From Chlamydia poikilotherma (GTDB lineage: Bacteria; Chlamydiota; Chlamydiia; Chlamydiales; Chlamydiaceae), in assembly GCF_900239975.1 (NCBI RefSeq), contig NZ_LS992154.1, positions 496,001 through 560,000 on the forward strand: DNA of 64,000 bases, written 5' to 3'. The translations under genes and the position numbers were made by a program. Below are positions 27,618 to 38,801 of this stretch, piece after piece. Each line of letters opens with the position of its first letter. Position 1 is the first letter of the stretch. The notes below the pieces were generated by a model that worked only from the letters and a program-made list of their open reading frames with translations, ran no database searches and was not told where the DNA came from.

Positions 27618-30272
27618 TTAAAGTTTTTGTGGATGATAGATTACTTCGTAGCATTGTAGAATATCGCCTACCTGAGCATGTTGATATCCCTCTAATAAAA
27701 TACCACATTCAAGCCCTTTCTTAACTTCTCTAACGTCTTCTTTAATTCGTTTTAGAGAGGATAAGTTGCCCTTCCAAATAACTTCATTATCACGTACAAC
27801 ACGAACTTTTTGATTTCTAGTCATTATACCTTCAGAAACCAAACAACCATAAATTGTACCTAATTGGGAAGATTTAAAGGTTTCTTTGATTTCGGCAGCA
27901 CCTAGATTTTTCTCTTCAGCAATAGGGTCAAGTAATGCTGTCATCATTTCCTTAACAGCATCTACAGCGTGGTAGATAATATTAAATAGTTGAACCTTCA
28001 CCCCTAAGTTCTTGATTAGAGATTCGGCGTGACTTTCTATCCCAGTGTGGAAACCAATGATAACGGCTTTAGACGCTGCAGCCAAACGGATATCTGATTC
28101 AGAAATCTCTCCAACGCTATTAGAAAGAATTTCTGCACTCACTTTATCGGATACGATCTTTAAGATAGAATTGGCTAAAGCTTCGATAGATCCTTGAACA
28201 TCGGCTTTGATAATCAGTTTCAATATTTTTTTATTTTGCAACATAGCGTCAAAATTAGGACGTTTTTTCTGCAAGGCAAATTTTTGTTGACCGGCAAGTC
28301 TAGCTCCAATGATTTCTTTAGCTGTTTTTTCGCTCTTAACAACTACGAAAGGATCACCAGCTTTTGGCATGCTAGATAATCCAGTGATTAAAGCAGGAAC
28401 GGAAGGGGTAGCCGCGGTCATTAGCTGATTATGCTCGTTATGCATTGTTTTAACTTTACCGTAGCAATCGTTAAAGACTAATGCTTCACCAAGATTAAGA
28501 GTTCCGTTTTGTACTAAGATAGTCGCAACCGCACCTAAGCCTTTATGTAGCTCAGATTCAATAACGATTCCGCGAGCACGAGCAGATGGGTTAGCTTTGA
28601 GTTCCAAAACTTCTGCTTGTAGAGCAAGCATTTCTAAAAGTTCAGATAAACCTTCCCCAGTTTTCGCAGAGGTATTAATTGTTACAGTTGTGCCGCCCCA
28701 AGCTTCTGGCAATAGTTCGATTTCAGAAAGCTGTCTGTAAATAGTTTCTGCATTAAAATTGGGTTTATCGCACTTATTAATAGCTACAACGATTGTAATA
28801 TTTGCAGCTCGAGCATGTTTGACAGCTTCTAATGTTTGTTCTTTAATTCCTTCATCACCAGCAACTACGAGAACGATAATGTCACAAACTTCTGCTCCGC
28901 GAGCTCTCATAGCAGAAAAAGCTTCGTGGCCAGGGGTATCTAGGATAGTAAGATTACCAACAGGTGTTGAACAACAGAAGGCTCCCATGTGTTGAGTAAT
29001 AGCTCCAGCTTCTACAGCTGCTACATTAGTTTTTCTTAATGAGTCAATCAAAGTAGTTTTTCCATGATCAACGTGACCCATAAAAGCTACAATGGGCGGG
29101 CGAATAATCAGTTTGCGTGGATCTGTTTCTTGGATTTCTTCTTTAACAGTATTACTTTCAATACAGAGTTTATCTTGTTCGGATGAATCGATATCGATTG
29201 TACAACCAAACTCTAAACCAATAAATTGCACAGTTGTTTCATTATCCACAATATCGTTTACAACATAAGTCATACCATGAATAAACATCTTCTGAATAAG
29301 CTCAGAAGCCTTGAGCTTCATCTCTGCTGCAAGATCTTTGATCGTGATAGGCAGAGGTACTTTAATGTGCGTAGGCCGTTGTATAGTGTGTTCGTCATAG
29401 TGTTTTTTTGTTTTCTGAACACGTTTTTTTCTCCACTTATCATCGTCGCTACTATCATTCAGTCCATAGCGATCTCTTCCAGTAAATGCTTTAGGATTGT
29501 CATCTTTTTTCGCACGATCTCTAAAATCAGATCCTGGTTTTTTGGACATGTCTCTACGGTAAAATGGTTGAGATGTCCGATTATTTGGAGAATGTTGTTT
29601 ATCGTTTGTAGTCTCAGAAGATTGCTGAGGCTTTGCCTGAGGTGTTCCTGTTCGTTCTTTTGGAACGGGCTTGTCCTCTTTTTTTGGAGCTTTAAACGTT
29701 TTAGCTAACAAATGATTAATATGCTTCCCAGTAGGTCCAAAATTAGATTTTATAGAAACAACATTCCTGGGAGGCTCTTTTTTAACTACAACTTCAGGCT
29801 CTTTTTTCGGAGCAGGAGGCTCTTTAGCAATTGCTTCAGGTTCTTCAACTGCAGAAGAAGGAGTTGACTCTGAGATTTCTTGCTCTCCATCTACGAAAGA
29901 ATCCGATTCTTCTATTGCAGAATCCGACAACATAGCAGCGTCAGAATCCTCTGCAACTGAGGAAGAAGTATTTAAATCCTCAGACACAAATGATGAACGA
30001 TTTTTAGCTCGAATTCTACGTGGAGAAATTTCAGTAGAGACGGGCTCAGTCATCGTAGGCACACTTGGATCTACAACACTCTTTTTCTTCACGACTTTTT
30101 CTTTTGTAACTTTTTCAGGAACCTTTGTTGAAGGCTTTTCTGAAGAGTTTTTCGTGTCTGAAGATCCTGCCTGAGCTAATTTTTGCTTTAACTTGTCTAA
30201 TCCAGCAGCTTTCGTTAATTGAGCGTTTTTAATCTTCAATTTTAGGTTTTTCGTCAACTTTGCCTTCTCCAT
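27618..30272 (-). CDS. infB: Translation initiation factor IF-2
   Basis: This 884-residue factor delivers fMet-tRNA to the 30S subunit. A long, charged, Lys/Glu/Pro/Ser-rich N-terminal region (about 1-380) precedes the G domain with [17 protein letters not shown] and NKCDK, then domains II-IV. The frame is open to a TTG at 30305, but ATG at 30272 gives the family N-terminus [20 protein letters not shown]. That start lies within the nusA 3' end, overlapping by 44 bases. Confidence 0.96.
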   Translation of the reverse strand: MEKAKLTKNLKLKIKNAQLTKAAGLDKLKQKLAQAGSSDTKNSSEKPSTKVPEKVTKEKVVKKKSVVDPSVPTMTEPVSTEISPRRIRAKNRSSFVSEDLNTSSSVAEDSDAAMLSDSAIEESDSFVDGEQEISESTPSSAVEEPEAIAKEPPAPKKEPEVVVKKEPPRNVVSIKSNFGPTGKHINHLLAKTFKAPKKEDKPVPKERTGTPQAKPQQSSETTNDKQHSPNNRTSQPFYRRDMSKKPGSDFRDRAKKDDNPKAFTGRDRYGLNDSSDDDKWRKKRVQKTKKHYDEHTIQRPTHIKVPLPITIKDLAAEMKLKASELIQKMFIHGMTYVVNDIVDNETTVQFIGLEFGCTIDIDSSEQDKLCIESNTVKEEIQETDPRKLIIRPPIVAFMGHVDHGKTTLIDSLRKTNVAAVEAGAITQHMGAFCCSTPVGNLTILDTPGHEAFSAMRARGAEVCDIIVLVVAGDEGIKEQTLEAVKHARAANITIVVAINKCDKPNFNAETIYRQLSEIELLPEAWGGTTVTINTSAKTGEGLSELLEMLALQAEVLELKANPSARARGIVIESELHKGLGAVATILVQNGTLNLGEALVFNDCYGKVKTMHNEHNQLMTAATPSVPALITGLSSMPKAGDPFVVVKSEKTAKEIIGARLAGQQKFALQKKRPNFDAMLQNKKILKLIIKADVQGSIEALANSILKIVSDKVSAEILSNSVGEISESDIRLAAASKAVIIGFHTGIESHAESLIKNLGVKVQLFNIIYHAVDAVKEMMTALLDPIAEEKNLGAAEIKETFKSSQLGTIYGCLVSEGIMTRNQKVRVVRDNEVIWKGNLSSLKRIKEDVREVKKGLECGILLEGYQHAQVGDILQCYEVIYHPQKL

Positions 30273-31533
30273 ATTTGCTGACTTGCTCAAGGATCTTATA
30301 AGCAAGTTCTAAACTGATTCCAGGAACAGAAGCAAGATCATTAGCACTAGCTAATAATACCTTTCTGATCGTGTCGTATCCTGCGTGTACAAGATTCTGG
30401 ACAACCAACTTACTAATGCCTTCCATATCTAGCGGCTCATCTAACTGAGGATTATCAAATTCCGCTAACTGTAGGCGTTGAATTTCTAATAGTTTATTGT
30501 ATTCGCTCATACGTTGGACTTCGAGCTCGTAATCTAAAATTTGACTAATTAATCGAGCGTTAATTCCTCGCTTACCGATTACTGTTGCATAATCAGCATC
30601 TTGAACGACTATAGCAATAACCTTGTCATCTTCTAAGATCGCAATCTTTTGAATTTCTATGGGGCAAAGCAAATTTTGTAACAATTCTGTGCTTACGGGA
30701 GAATAGTTTACAATATCTATTTTCTCGTCGTTTAGCTCTCGAATGATATTCTTCACTCGAGAACCTCTCATTCCAACAAAAGCTCCTACAGGATCTGTTT
30801 TGGGATCGGATGAGCTTACAGCTAATTTAGTTCTGTAGCCTGCTTCACGAGCAATTTTAACAATTTCTACAGAACCTTCTTCCAGTTCTGGAACTTCTTG
30901 TAAGAAAAGTTGTTTAACAAATTCGGGATGGCTACGGCTAAGAATAACTTCAGCACCACCATTTTCAGATTCTTGAACTTCGTATAATAAAGCGTAAATC
31001 TTATCACCGACTTTGTGTTTTTCTGTTTTTGGATAACAACGGGCGGGTAGAAGTCCTTCAACTTTTCCTAAATCTATGACTAAATTTGATCCTTTGGCAA
31101 ATCGTTTGACGACACCAGAAAGGATTTCATTGACCCTATGTCGATACTCTTCATAGACAACATCTCTTTCAGCATGACGTAGTTTTTGACCGATAATTTG
31201 TCGGGCTGCATGAGCAGCGATTCTTCCGAAATGCTCAGAAACAAAGGGGACGTCCATATATTGCCCGACCTGGCATTCAGGATCATACTCTCTAGCTTTG
31301 TCCAAAGGAATCTCTTTACTAGGATTCTCACATACTTCTACGATTTCTTTCTCGCAGAAGACTTCTATATCACCAGTTCGAGAATTAATATTTACAGAAA
31401 CGTTAGCATCATCTCTTAGTGTTTTTTTTGCTGCAATTTTTAAGGCTGATTCAATGGCACCTATGATAACAGGGCGTTGAATTCCTTTTTCCTTCTCCAT
31501 GTAGTCAAAAATAGCTACAAGATCTTTATTCAT
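30229..31533 (-). CDS. nusA: Transcription termination/antitermination protein NusA
   Basis: This 434-residue protein has an N-terminal RNA-polymerase-binding domain (residues 1-130), an S1 domain, and two KH domains with VGAFVGMRGSRVKNIIREL and VIGKRGINARLI. A single C-terminal helical acidic repeat contains VPGISLELAYKILEQ. A strong ribosome site (AGGAG, five bases before ATG) is present. The gap to rpsA upstream contains a perfect 10-bp hairpin (31583-31608). Confidence 0.96.
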   Translation of the reverse strand: MNKDLVAIFDYMEKEKGIQRPVIIGAIESALKIAAKKTLRDDANVSVNINSRTGDIEVFCEKEIVEVCENPSKEIPLDKAREYDPECQVGQYMDVPFVSEHFGRIAAHAARQIIGQKLRHAERDVVYEEYRHRVNEILSGVVKRFAKGSNLVIDLGKVEGLLPARCYPKTEKHKVGDKIYALLYEVQESENGGAEVILSRSHPEFVKQLFLQEVPELEEGSVEIVKIAREAGYRTKLAVSSSDPKTDPVGAFVGMRGSRVKNIIRELNDEKIDIVNYSPVSTELLQNLLCPIEIQKIAILEDDKVIAIVVQDADYATVIGKRGINARLISQILDYELEVQRMSEYNKLLEIQRLQLAEFDNPQLDEPLDMEGISKLVVQNLVHAGYDTIRKVLLASANDLASVPGISLELAYKILEQVSKYGEGKVDEKPKIED

Positions 31534-31576
31534 TATACTCCTCTTATAAATAAGGAAACAGACAGAGTGCTAAACC

Positions 31577-31615
31577 AAGGCAAGCTTATGTTATAAAGAA
31601 CATAAGCTCAACCTT
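31577..31615 (-). other. Intercistronic hairpin between rpsA and nusA
   Basis: AGCTTATGTT (31583-31592) and AACATAAGCT (31599-31608) form a perfect 10-bp stem with a six-base loop. It is extended by AAGG/CCTT (31577-31580 with 31612-31615) across a small internal loop. No T-run follows on the minus strand, so it is not a typical terminator. It may be a processing or attenuation site separating the S1 and NusA messages. Confidence 0.5.
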
Positions 31616-31626
31616 TTAAGTGTATA

Positions 31627-33372
31627 TTATTTCCCTTTTTTCTTTTTGTCTGAACCAACTAAATCTTCTAGGTCCAAATTATTTAAATCTGTATCCATAT
31701 GATTATGTTGTTTATCAGATAAGTATTCTTTCACTGAAAGAGATACTTTCTTGTGATCCGGGTCGAGTTTGATGACTTTTGCAGACACAGAATCGCCAAT
31801 TGAGATAATGTCTTCAATTTTTGAAAAAGGTTTTTCAGATAGTTCTGAAACGTGAATCAGACCTTCAATACCATTTTGTAGTTCTACAAATGCGCCAAAT
31901 GCAGTAATTTTTGTTACTACGCCAGAAATATTACTTCCTGTTGGGAACATTTCTTCAATTTCATTCCATGGATTTGAACTTAATTGTTTAACTCCGAGAG
32001 TGATTTTTTTACTTTCTTTGTCTACAGAAAGAATAACAGCTTCAACAGTGCTACCTTTTTTGAAGAGTTCTGAAGGATGTGATACTTTTTTTATCCAGCT
32101 CATATCAGATATGTGAATAAGACCTTCGATACCTGGCTCCAATTCAACAAAAGCTCCGTAATTCGTTAGATTTTTGATTTCTGCATGTACATGTAGACCG
32201 ATAGGATATTTCTCCTCGATATTATCCCATGGATTATGCTCTGTTTGTTTTAGACCCAAGGAAATTTTACCTTCCTCTTTTTGAATCGATAGAACGATAG
32301 CCTCAACTTCATCGCCTTTGTTTACTACTTCGCTAGGATCAACAACATTTTTCACCCAAGACATTTCGGAAACGTGGATTAAGCCCTCGATACCTTCTTC
32401 AATCTCAATAAAGGCACCATAGGGGAGAAGTTTAACAATTTTACCAGTAACACGTTTTCCTGGAGGATATTTCTTCTCAATATCTTCCCAAGGATTATGT
32501 TCTTTTTGCTTAAGACCTAGGGCAACGCGTCCTTTTTCTTTGTCAACGCTTAAAATAATGACTTCAAGCTCTTGATTGAGTTCCACCATTTCAGATGGAT
32601 GACGGATTCGTTTCCATGTCATATCTGTAATATGTAAGAGACCATCAATCCCGTCTAGATCTAGGAACACACCAAAATCTGTAATGTTTTTAACAAGACC
32701 TCGGCGGCGTTCACCAATATTAATTTGCTCGATAAGTTCTGCTTTTTTAGAAATCCGTTCTGCTTCTAGGAGTTCTCTTCTTGAAACAACAACATTTCTT
32801 CTGTCAATGTTGATTTTAAGAATTTTAAACTCGCAGACTTTGCCTACATAATCATCTAAGTTTTTAATTTTCTTATTATCGATTTGTGATCCAGGGAGAA
32901 AAGCTTCCATCCCAATATCAACAATAAGACCACCTTTGACTTTGCGTATAATTTGTCCCTTGACGATAGAGCCTTCTTCACAGTGAGCTAGAATATGTTC
33001 CCACTGTCTTTGGCGAGTAGCTTTTTCTCTAGATAAAACAACCTTTCCTTCTTCGTCTTCAGTTTGGTCTAAGTATACCTCTACTTCAGCACCGAGAACT
33101 AAACCTTCAGAAGAATCTATGAATTCTGACATTGGAATGACTCCTTCGGATTTTAATCCAACGTCAACGACTACGAAGTCCTTATTGATATCAACTACAG
33201 TACCTTTTAGGATGGCGCCAGGTTGTATCTCACTGGTAGTTTCCTCGTCGCTTGAAGTAATTCCGTGTGTTGAGCATAGAAGATCTTTGAATTCAACAAC
33301 GTCTTCCGAGAGGCAATCTATAGTATCAAGAATTTTTTTGGATCCCCAAGTGTATTCGGATTGTTTTGGCAT
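31627..33372 (-). CDS. rpsA: 30S ribosomal protein S1
   Basis: At 581 residues, six S1 RNA-binding repeats are visible from about residue 50 to 550, each with the G-x-(V/I)-x-G-x-V pattern followed by GAFVEL/GVFLDL-type strands (e.g. [21 protein letters not shown]). The tail is acidic then Lys-rich, ending KKKKGK. S1 binds mRNA at the 30S subunit and helps initiation on weak ribosome sites. It is first gene of the translation operon and divergent from trxB. Confidence 0.97.
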   Translation of the reverse strand: MPKQSEYTWGSKKILDTIDCLSEDVVEFKDLLCSTHGITSSDEETTSEIQPGAILKGTVVDINKDFVVVDVGLKSEGVIPMSEFIDSSEGLVLGAEVEVYLDQTEDEEGKVVLSREKATRQRQWEHILAHCEEGSIVKGQIIRKVKGGLIVDIGMEAFLPGSQIDNKKIKNLDDYVGKVCEFKILKINIDRRNVVVSRRELLEAERISKKAELIEQINIGERRRGLVKNITDFGVFLDLDGIDGLLHITDMTWKRIRHPSEMVELNQELEVIILSVDKEKGRVALGLKQKEHNPWEDIEKKYPPGKRVTGKIVKLLPYGAFIEIEEGIEGLIHVSEMSWVKNVVDPSEVVNKGDEVEAIVLSIQKEEGKISLGLKQTEHNPWDNIEEKYPIGLHVHAEIKNLTNYGAFVELEPGIEGLIHISDMSWIKKVSHPSELFKKGSTVEAVILSVDKESKKITLGVKQLSSNPWNEIEEMFPTGSNISGVVTKITAFGAFVELQNGIEGLIHVSELSEKPFSKIEDIISIGDSVSAKVIKLDPDHKKVSLSVKEYLSDKQHNHMDTDLNNLDLEDLVGSDKKKKGK

Positions 33373-33412
33373 TTAATGTTATTCTCCTAAAAACTACAAA
33401 GTCAAAAAAGAT

Positions 33413-33441
33413 AGTGTAAATATAAACCTTAAAAAAGGCAA
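33413..33441 (-). promoter_or_regulatory. Candidate sigma66-type promoter of rpsA
   Basis: On the minus strand TTGCCT (33436-33441) and TACACT (33413-33418) are separated by 17 bases, each matching four of six consensus positions. This would give a leader of about 35 bases before rpsA. The -35 overlaps the hairpin at 33438-33453. Not proven. Confidence 0.35.
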
Positions 33442-33453
33442 GATCTCCCTTGC
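33431..33453 (-). terminator. Terminator-like hairpin in the rpsA/trxB divergent region
   Basis: Read on the minus strand, GCAAG (33449-33453) and CTTGC (33438-33442) form a 5-bp stem with a six-base loop, then one C and six T residues (33431-33436). There is no minus-strand gene upstream because trxB is divergent, so it would act as a leader attenuator or block antisense transcription. The short stem makes this uncertain. Confidence 0.35.
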
Positions 33454-33539
33454 AGCAGTTTTTTATTCTAATTTGTTGCTTAAAAATTTTTTATTTGTTT
33501 TAGATTTTATTTCTAAATTATTCGGTAGGGTAAAAATAA

Positions 33540-34475
33540 ATGACTCACACTAAAGTAATTATTATTGGTTCTGGTCCTGCAGGTTATACCGCAGCGATTT
33601 ATGCTTCAAGAGCACTTTTAAGTCCTATTTTATTCGAGGGATTCTTTTCTGGGGTTGCTGGTGGTCAATTAATGACTACTACCGAAGTAGAAAATTTTCC
33701 CGGATTCCCTGAGGGCATATTAGGTCAAAAGTTAATGGATAATATAAAATCTCAATCTAGACGTTTTGGAACTCAAATTCTTCCAAAAGATGTCAGTTCG
33801 GTTGATTTCAGCGCACGTCCTTTTGTGGTAATGTCCAATGAAGAAAAATATACATGTGATACATGTATTATAGCAACGGGAGCTTCCGCAAAACGTTTAG
33901 AAATTCCAGGAGCATTGGATAATGAATTCTGGCAAAAAGGTGTTACAGCATGTGCTGTGTGTGATGGGGCTTCTCCTATTTTTAAGAATAAAGATTTATA
34001 TGTGATAGGGGGAGGAGATTCTGCTTTAGAGGAAGCAATGTTTTTAACTCGTTATGGAAAACGTGTATATATTGTTCATAGAAGGGATACTTTAAGAGCC
34101 TCTAAAGTCATGATAAAAAAGGCAGAATCCAATGAAAAAATTACTTTTCTCTGGAATAGTGAAATAGTGAAAATTTCTGGAGATTCTATTGTTCGCTCAG
34201 TTGATATTTTAAATAATGTTTCTAATGAAATCTCTTCATACGATGCTGCGGGTGTGTTTTTTGCTATCGGGCATAAACCAAATACAGATTTCTTGGCTGG
34301 TCAATTGGCTTTGGATGAACATGGTTATATTATTACTGATAAAGGAACATGTAGAACTTCTATTCCTGGGGTATTTGCAGCAGGAGATGTTCAAGATAAA
34401 CATTATAGACAAGCTATTACAGCTGCGGGAAGTGGTTGTATGGCTGCTTTAGAAGCTGAACGTTTTTTAGATTAG
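33540..34475 (+). CDS. trxB: Thioredoxin reductase
   Basis: This 311-residue flavoprotein reduces thioredoxin with NADPH. The FAD-binding [16 protein letters not shown] is at residues 10-25, followed by [11 protein letters not shown], the redox-active CAVC (C138/C141), the NADPH-binding [10 protein letters not shown] and the C-terminal FAD motif FAAGDVQD. In chlamydiae this system matters for the redox changes of disulfide-linked envelope proteins during the developmental cycle. The 3' end overlaps acpS by nine bases. Confidence 0.97.
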   Translation: MTHTKVIIIGSGPAGYTAAIYASRALLSPILFEGFFSGVAGGQLMTTTEVENFPGFPEGILGQKLMDNIKSQSRRFGTQILPKDVSSVDFSARPFVVMSNEEKYTCDTCIIATGASAKRLEIPGALDNEFWQKGVTACAVCDGASPIFKNKDLYVIGGGDSALEEAMFLTRYGKRVYIVHRRDTLRASKVMIKKAESNEKITFLWNSEIVKISGDSIVRSVDILNNVSNEISSYDAAGVFFAIGHKPNTDFLAGQLALDEHGYIITDKGTCRTSIPGVFAAGDVQDKHYRQAITAAGSGCMAALEAERFLD

Positions 34476-34835
34476 AGCTATAGCCACAGCTGTAGCGTAT
34501 TCACGACTATGGCTAATGGATAGCAATACTTTAGAGATTCCTAATTTTTTATATATCCTTGAAGGTAAGAGGACTTCGGGTTGTTTTGATGATTTAAGAA
34601 TCTCTATGTCTTTCCAGGAAACGATCTTTCCTATTCCTGTTCCTAAAGCTTTAGACACAGCCTCTTTTCCAGCAAATCTTGCTGCAAAAGAAGGATAGGG
34701 ATTAGTTAGTCTTAAACAATACTCTTGTTCCTTTTTGGTGAAAATTCTATCCAACATTCTTCGGTTGTGAGTTTGTATTGCTTTGCGAATTCTAGAAATT
34801 TCAATAATGTCTGTTCCTATATGTGCAGTTTGCAT
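34467..34835 (-). CDS. acpS: Holo-[acyl-carrier-protein] synthase AcpS
   Basis: AcpS transfers 4'-phosphopantetheine from CoA to the Ser of apo-ACP (acpP at 55683 in this window). In 122 residues the metal site motifs are [11 protein letters not shown] (D9) and [11 protein letters not shown] (E58). It lies 15 bases downstream of the CT101-like gene on the same strand and is probably co-transcribed with it. Confidence 0.94.
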   Translation of the reverse strand: MQTAHIGTDIIEISRIRKAIQTHNRRMLDRIFTKKEQEYCLRLTNPYPSFAARFAGKEAVSKALGTGIGKIVSWKDIEILKSSKQPEVLLPSRIYKKLGISKVLLSISHSREYATAVAIALI

Positions 34836-34850
34836 GATGAAAATCTATAT

Positions 34851-35324
34851 TTAAATACTTTCTAAGAACGTTTTGTGAGATTTAGCGAAATAGGTCAAAG
34901 CCGTTTTAATAAGAGCGTAACCAATAGTAGAGCGAATGAAGAATAGAATAGCTTGGTTATCAATATATCTACGTAGCAATAAAGATATAGAAATCATTGC
35001 TATCATGATTAAGAAGCGTTTGGAAATAAAAGATTTTTTTATGTAAATTTTCTTTGATATAGTTTCCGAGAGTAGTTGGTAGGAGAGTTCATTTTGAGAA
35101 GATACGGATTTTAATAATAAATACCGGTACTTCAAAGATGCAATAATCCATGCTCCCATAGCTAGGGGAGCAAAAATTTTAAAGGAAAAGTCAGGTTGAT
35201 AGACAACCACGGAAGCTTTTAAAAGTAGTTTAACTCCTGCTGACAACCAAAGAATGCCTGGGAGACAAATAAGTAAATAATTTTTATTATTAGTCATATG
35301 TTTTGTCTGTTGTAGTTTAACCAT
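34851..35324 (-). CDS. Conserved chlamydial membrane protein, CT101 position
   Basis: This 157-residue protein has four hydrophobic segments at about residues 16-36, 46-68, 103-119 and 124-146. The first two form a closely spaced hairpin reminiscent of Inc proteins. It lies at the position of C. trachomatis CT101 (MrcA, an inclusion-microdomain Inc), between acpS and, here, lgt. Sequence identity to MrcA cannot be judged without a search. The start is ambiguous: ATG 35324 or ATG 35297 (148 residues); neither has a clear ribosome site. The function is not recognisable from sequence. Confidence 0.7.
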   Translation of the reverse strand: MVKLQQTKHMTNNKNYLLICLPGILWLSAGVKLLLKASVVVYQPDFSFKIFAPLAMGAWIIASLKYRYLLLKSVSSQNELSYQLLSETISKKIYIKKSFISKRFLIMIAMISISLLLRRYIDNQAILFFIRSTIGYALIKTALTYFAKSHKTFLESI

Positions 35325-35365
35325 TCTATATGGAAGTTATATTTTTTTCTATTTTGGATTGAGTA

Positions 35366-36256
35366 ATGCGAGTCTTCTTATCAGTAATATATTGGAGTCA
35401 TTCAAAATTTTTATGGAATTCAGATAATTTACCTATTAGAGTCCCTTGGTATGGTCTCTGCTTTTCTTTAGGTATTTTACTTGCTTCTATACTTGGTATT
35501 TATCTGGCATTATCTTCTTATCATATGGAAGATAAAAAAAGATTTTCCAAAAATCAGCTTCGTGAAGCTTTAGAAAATTTCGCTCTCTACTCTCTTTTAT
35601 TCATCATTCCAGGATCACGGATTGCTTATATTCTATTTTATGGAGGTGATTTTTACTTTAAACATCCCCAAGAGATTTTAAAAGTTTGGAATGGGGGATT
35701 GGCAAGTCATGGAGGTATGGTAGGTCTAATTCTCTGGGCTATTATTTTTTCTTGGAGATATAGGAAAAAAATCCCTGTCTTAACCTTTTTATTCCTTAGC
35801 GATCTTTGCGCTTCTGTATTTGGATGCGCGGCCTTTATGATTCGTATTGGAAATTTCATGAATCAAGAAATTATAGGCAAGCCTACAAACCTACCGTGGG
35901 GGATCATTTTTTCATCTCCTACACAAGGAAGTTTGGGAGTGTCTGTGCATCCTGTACAGTTATATGAAGGAATTGGTTATTTATTACTTTCTATAATACT
36001 GTTTTTCTTAAGTTATAAACGTTATTTTCGTTTAGGTTCTGGATGGGCGACATCTCTGGGATTAATAGGCATATCTTTAATCCGTTTTTTTGCTGAATTT
36101 TTTAAAAGCCATCAAGGTAAGGTTATAGGTCCAAATAGTTTGTTGACAATGGGACAAATTCTATCATTACCTTTATTTATATTTGGTGTGTCTTTGGGGG
36201 TGGCTTGTTTTATTAAAAATAAAAAGGGTACATCTTCCACTTCATCTATAAAATAG
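35366..36256 (+). CDS. lgt: Prolipoprotein diacylglyceryl transferase
   Basis: Lgt adds diacylglycerol to the lipobox Cys of prolipoproteins at the inner membrane. The protein has 296 residues and about seven membrane helices. Family motifs are IRVPWYGLCFSLG, GLASHGGMVG (the essential His), the Lgt signature RIGNFMNQEIIGKPT, and HPVQLYEGI. It is divergent from the CT101-like gene (41 bases) and followed by yidC after 94 bases. Confidence 0.95.
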   Translation: MRVFLSVIYWSHSKFLWNSDNLPIRVPWYGLCFSLGILLASILGIYLALSSYHMEDKKRFSKNQLREALENFALYSLLFIIPGSRIAYILFYGGDFYFKHPQEILKVWNGGLASHGGMVGLILWAIIFSWRYRKKIPVLTFLFLSDLCASVFGCAAFMIRIGNFMNQEIIGKPTNLPWGIIFSSPTQGSLGVSVHPVQLYEGIGYLLLSIILFFLSYKRYFRLGSGWATSLGLIGISLIRFFAEFFKSHQGKVIGPNSLLTMGQILSLPLFIFGVSLGVACFIKNKKGTSSTSSIK

Positions 36257-36350
36257 AAACAGTTTCATGTGTAGTTAGGAATCTCTTATGGGAGATAAAT
36301 AGATACTATGGTATTTTAGCTTTTTAGTTTAATTTTTCAGAGTTTATCAG

Positions 36351-38735
36351 ATGAATAAACGTTCGTTGTTGTTTGTTTCTTTAGTTGGCGTAGCTTTTGT
36401 AGGGTGCCAGATCTTTTTTGGTTATAATGATTTTCGTTCTTGCAAGGCTCTCACAGAGAAACAGAAAACAATTTCAGAACAAGTACTTGCTGCAACAAAG
36501 TCTGCGGGATTAAGTGTTTCTCCTTGGACTGCATCTCTTGAAGAAGAGATAAATAAAAATCATTACGCTGTGCGTGTTGGAAATAAGTTGCTCCTTTTGA
36601 ATCAAGGAGGATCGGCAAGTTCAGTTTATTCTTCTGGAATTCGTTGGGATTTTATAGAAGAAACAACAGCTTGTGATAATATTCATGTTGCTTTGTATAG
36701 TGAAGCCAACGAATCCTCAGATCCTTTAAATACAGGAAAAGTATTTCTTCCGGTAACTACCGAAGCCCTTCCTGTTTTAGTTGTTGAGTTTCGTAATAAT
36801 CAAGAACCTGTTGTGTTCTTAGGTCAATATAAGCAAGAACAGGGTAAGATTTATAATAAGGATAGTGTTGTTTATGGGACTTCTTTGGTCTTTTGGAGAT
36901 CGGGGAATGAATATCTCCCTTTAGGTATTTATAATTCCAAAGAAGAAAGACTAGAATCCTTAGATCTCCCAATTACTAAGGCTGCTATTTTTAATGATTC
37001 CCAATCATCAAGTGTCGATCTGAATTCTAGGCAACATTTTGTTCTTTCTAATGAATATATGCAGTTGGTTGTTTCTCAGGAGAGTGGTTCTATAGAAGGA
37101 ATAAACCTCCCATTTTCTTCTGAAGATAATAAGAGTATAGTCAATGAAATCGGCTTTGATAGAGATTTAAAAGCTCAAGTTCCTAGCGAGGCTTCTTTTC
37201 CCGGGCTTCCTTCGATAGATGCGAATAAAAAAGAAATTTCCGATACTATAGGAGGATATTATCCTTTATTACGTAGAGGGATGCTTTCTGATGTTAAAAA
37301 ACGCACTCCTTCTAGTTATCATGCTTTAAATATTGTTTCCGGAAGGGATCTTGTCAAATCCGTGGCTTCGGGATACCGTGTTTCTATTTTTAATAGTACT
37401 GTGTTGGAATTGGAAAGCAATGACGGTTCTATTAAGAAAACTTATAAATTACCTGAAAAGCAGCCTTATGCTTTTGAAGTTGAAGTTGGTATAAATCAAG
37501 CTGGCGACGACATGTGGATAACTTCTGGAGTCCCCGAAGTTGAAATTATGTCCAACGCATTTACTCCATCTATTAAATACCATGTTATTAAAAAGAATAA
37601 GGGACAATTAGATAAGGTGAAATTACCTAAGGCTAAGGATCCTTTAGCTTTGCATAGTGGAGTATATCCCCAATGGATACTAAACTCTAATGGATACTTC
37701 GGTATTATCTTATCTCCACTTACAGACGCGCCCGCAGGATATGCTGCCTCCTATGTTTCTGGGAGTTCTGTCCCTACACGTTTGTCTCTATTATCTCCTA
37801 AAAACCAAGCTTATCCTGCTTCTAAATATCCTGGATACGAAACTTTACTTCCTTTGTCTAACCAGAAAGGAACACATCGTTTCCTCGTTTATGCAGGGCC
37901 TCTAGCCGAACCCACTTTACGCGCTCTGGATCAAGCTTATACCAATTCTAAAGGTGAGAGTCCTCAGTATCTTGATTGTATAACTTTCCGAGGATTATTC
38001 GCGTTTATTACTGAGCCTTTTGCAGCTTTACTTTTCATTATTATGAAGTTTTTCAGAATGATCACAGGATCATGGGGGATTTCTATCATTCTACTTACAG
38101 TATTCTTAAAATTACTGCTGTATCCACTGAATGCTTGGTCAATACGTTCTATGAGACGCATGCAAAAGTTGTCTCCCTATATTCAAGAAATTCAACAGAA
38201 ATATAAGAAAGAGCCTAAACGTGCTCAAATGGAAGTCATGGCTTTATATAAGACTAATAAAGTGAATCCTATTACAGGCTGTCTGCCGTTATTGATTCAG
38301 TTACCGTTTCTTATAGCTATGTTTGATTTATTAAAATCCTCATTCTTACTTCGAGGAGCATCTTTTATACCTGGATGGATTGATAATTTAACAGCTCCAG
38401 ATGTTTTATTCTCTTGGACTACACCAATTTGGTTTCTTGGAAACGAATTCCATCTTCTTCCTATCTTATTAGGGATTGTAATGTTTGCTCAGCAGAAGAT
38501 CTCTGCTTCGAAGAAAAAAGGACCTGCTACGGATCAACAAAGACAGCAGGAAACAATGGGAACAATGATGGCTATCTTGTTTACCTTTATGTTCTATAAT
38601 TTCCCTTCAGGTTTAAATATTTATTGGTTTTCTTCTATGCTTCTTGGATTGATCCAACAATGGGTTACCAATAAGGTTTTAGATAGCAAACATCTTAAAA
38701 ATGAAATTTCTGTTAATAAGAAAAGACAAAGGTAA
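36351..38735 (+). CDS. yidC: Membrane protein insertase YidC (Oxa1 family)
   Basis: At 794 residues it is longer than E. coli YidC (548). The N-terminal hydrophobic segment (residues 4-24) contains AFVGCQ, which resembles a lipobox with C19. A large periplasmic domain follows (to about residue 540), then five C-terminal helices with the insertase core ([20 protein letters not shown], and [22 protein letters not shown]). It inserts inner-membrane proteins alone or with SecYEG. An A/T-only stem (38751-38757 with 38763-38769) follows the gene. Confidence 0.94.
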   Translation: MNKRSLLFVSLVGVAFVGCQIFFGYNDFRSCKALTEKQKTISEQVLAATKSAGLSVSPWTASLEEEINKNHYAVRVGNKLLLLNQGGSASSVYSSGIRWDFIEETTACDNIHVALYSEANESSDPLNTGKVFLPVTTEALPVLVVEFRNNQEPVVFLGQYKQEQGKIYNKDSVVYGTSLVFWRSGNEYLPLGIYNSKEERLESLDLPITKAAIFNDSQSSSVDLNSRQHFVLSNEYMQLVVSQESGSIEGINLPFSSEDNKSIVNEIGFDRDLKAQVPSEASFPGLPSIDANKKEISDTIGGYYPLLRRGMLSDVKKRTPSSYHALNIVSGRDLVKSVASGYRVSIFNSTVLELESNDGSIKKTYKLPEKQPYAFEVEVGINQAGDDMWITSGVPEVEIMSNAFTPSIKYHVIKKNKGQLDKVKLPKAKDPLALHSGVYPQWILNSNGYFGIILSPLTDAPAGYAASYVSGSSVPTRLSLLSPKNQAYPASKYPGYETLLPLSNQKGTHRFLVYAGPLAEPTLRALDQAYTNSKGESPQYLDCITFRGLFAFITEPFAALLFIIMKFFRMITGSWGISIILLTVFLKLLLYPLNAWSIRSMRRMQKLSPYIQEIQQKYKKEPKRAQMEVMALYKTNKVNPITGCLPLLIQLPFLIAMFDLLKSSFLLRGASFIPGWIDNLTAPDVLFSWTTPIWFLGNEFHLLPILLGIVMFAQQKISASKKKGPATDQQRQQETMGTMMAILFTFMFYNFPSGLNIYWFSSMLLGLIQQWVTNKVLDSKHLKNEISVNKKRQR

Positions 38736-38801
38736 CAACTGAAAAAAAAGCTTTTTTATATTAAAAAAGATATATGAAAACTATTTAGATGAGATAGTTT
38801 T

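Noticed and set aside
29226..29708. 160-codon plus-strand frame inside infB
   Set aside because: It lies wholly antisense to the well-conserved IF-2 coding sequence and has no recognisable domain.
38741..38769. A/T-only stem after yidC considered as a terminator
   Set aside because: The 7-bp CTTTTTT/AAAAAAG stem has one GC pair and no clean T-run after it; too weak to call.
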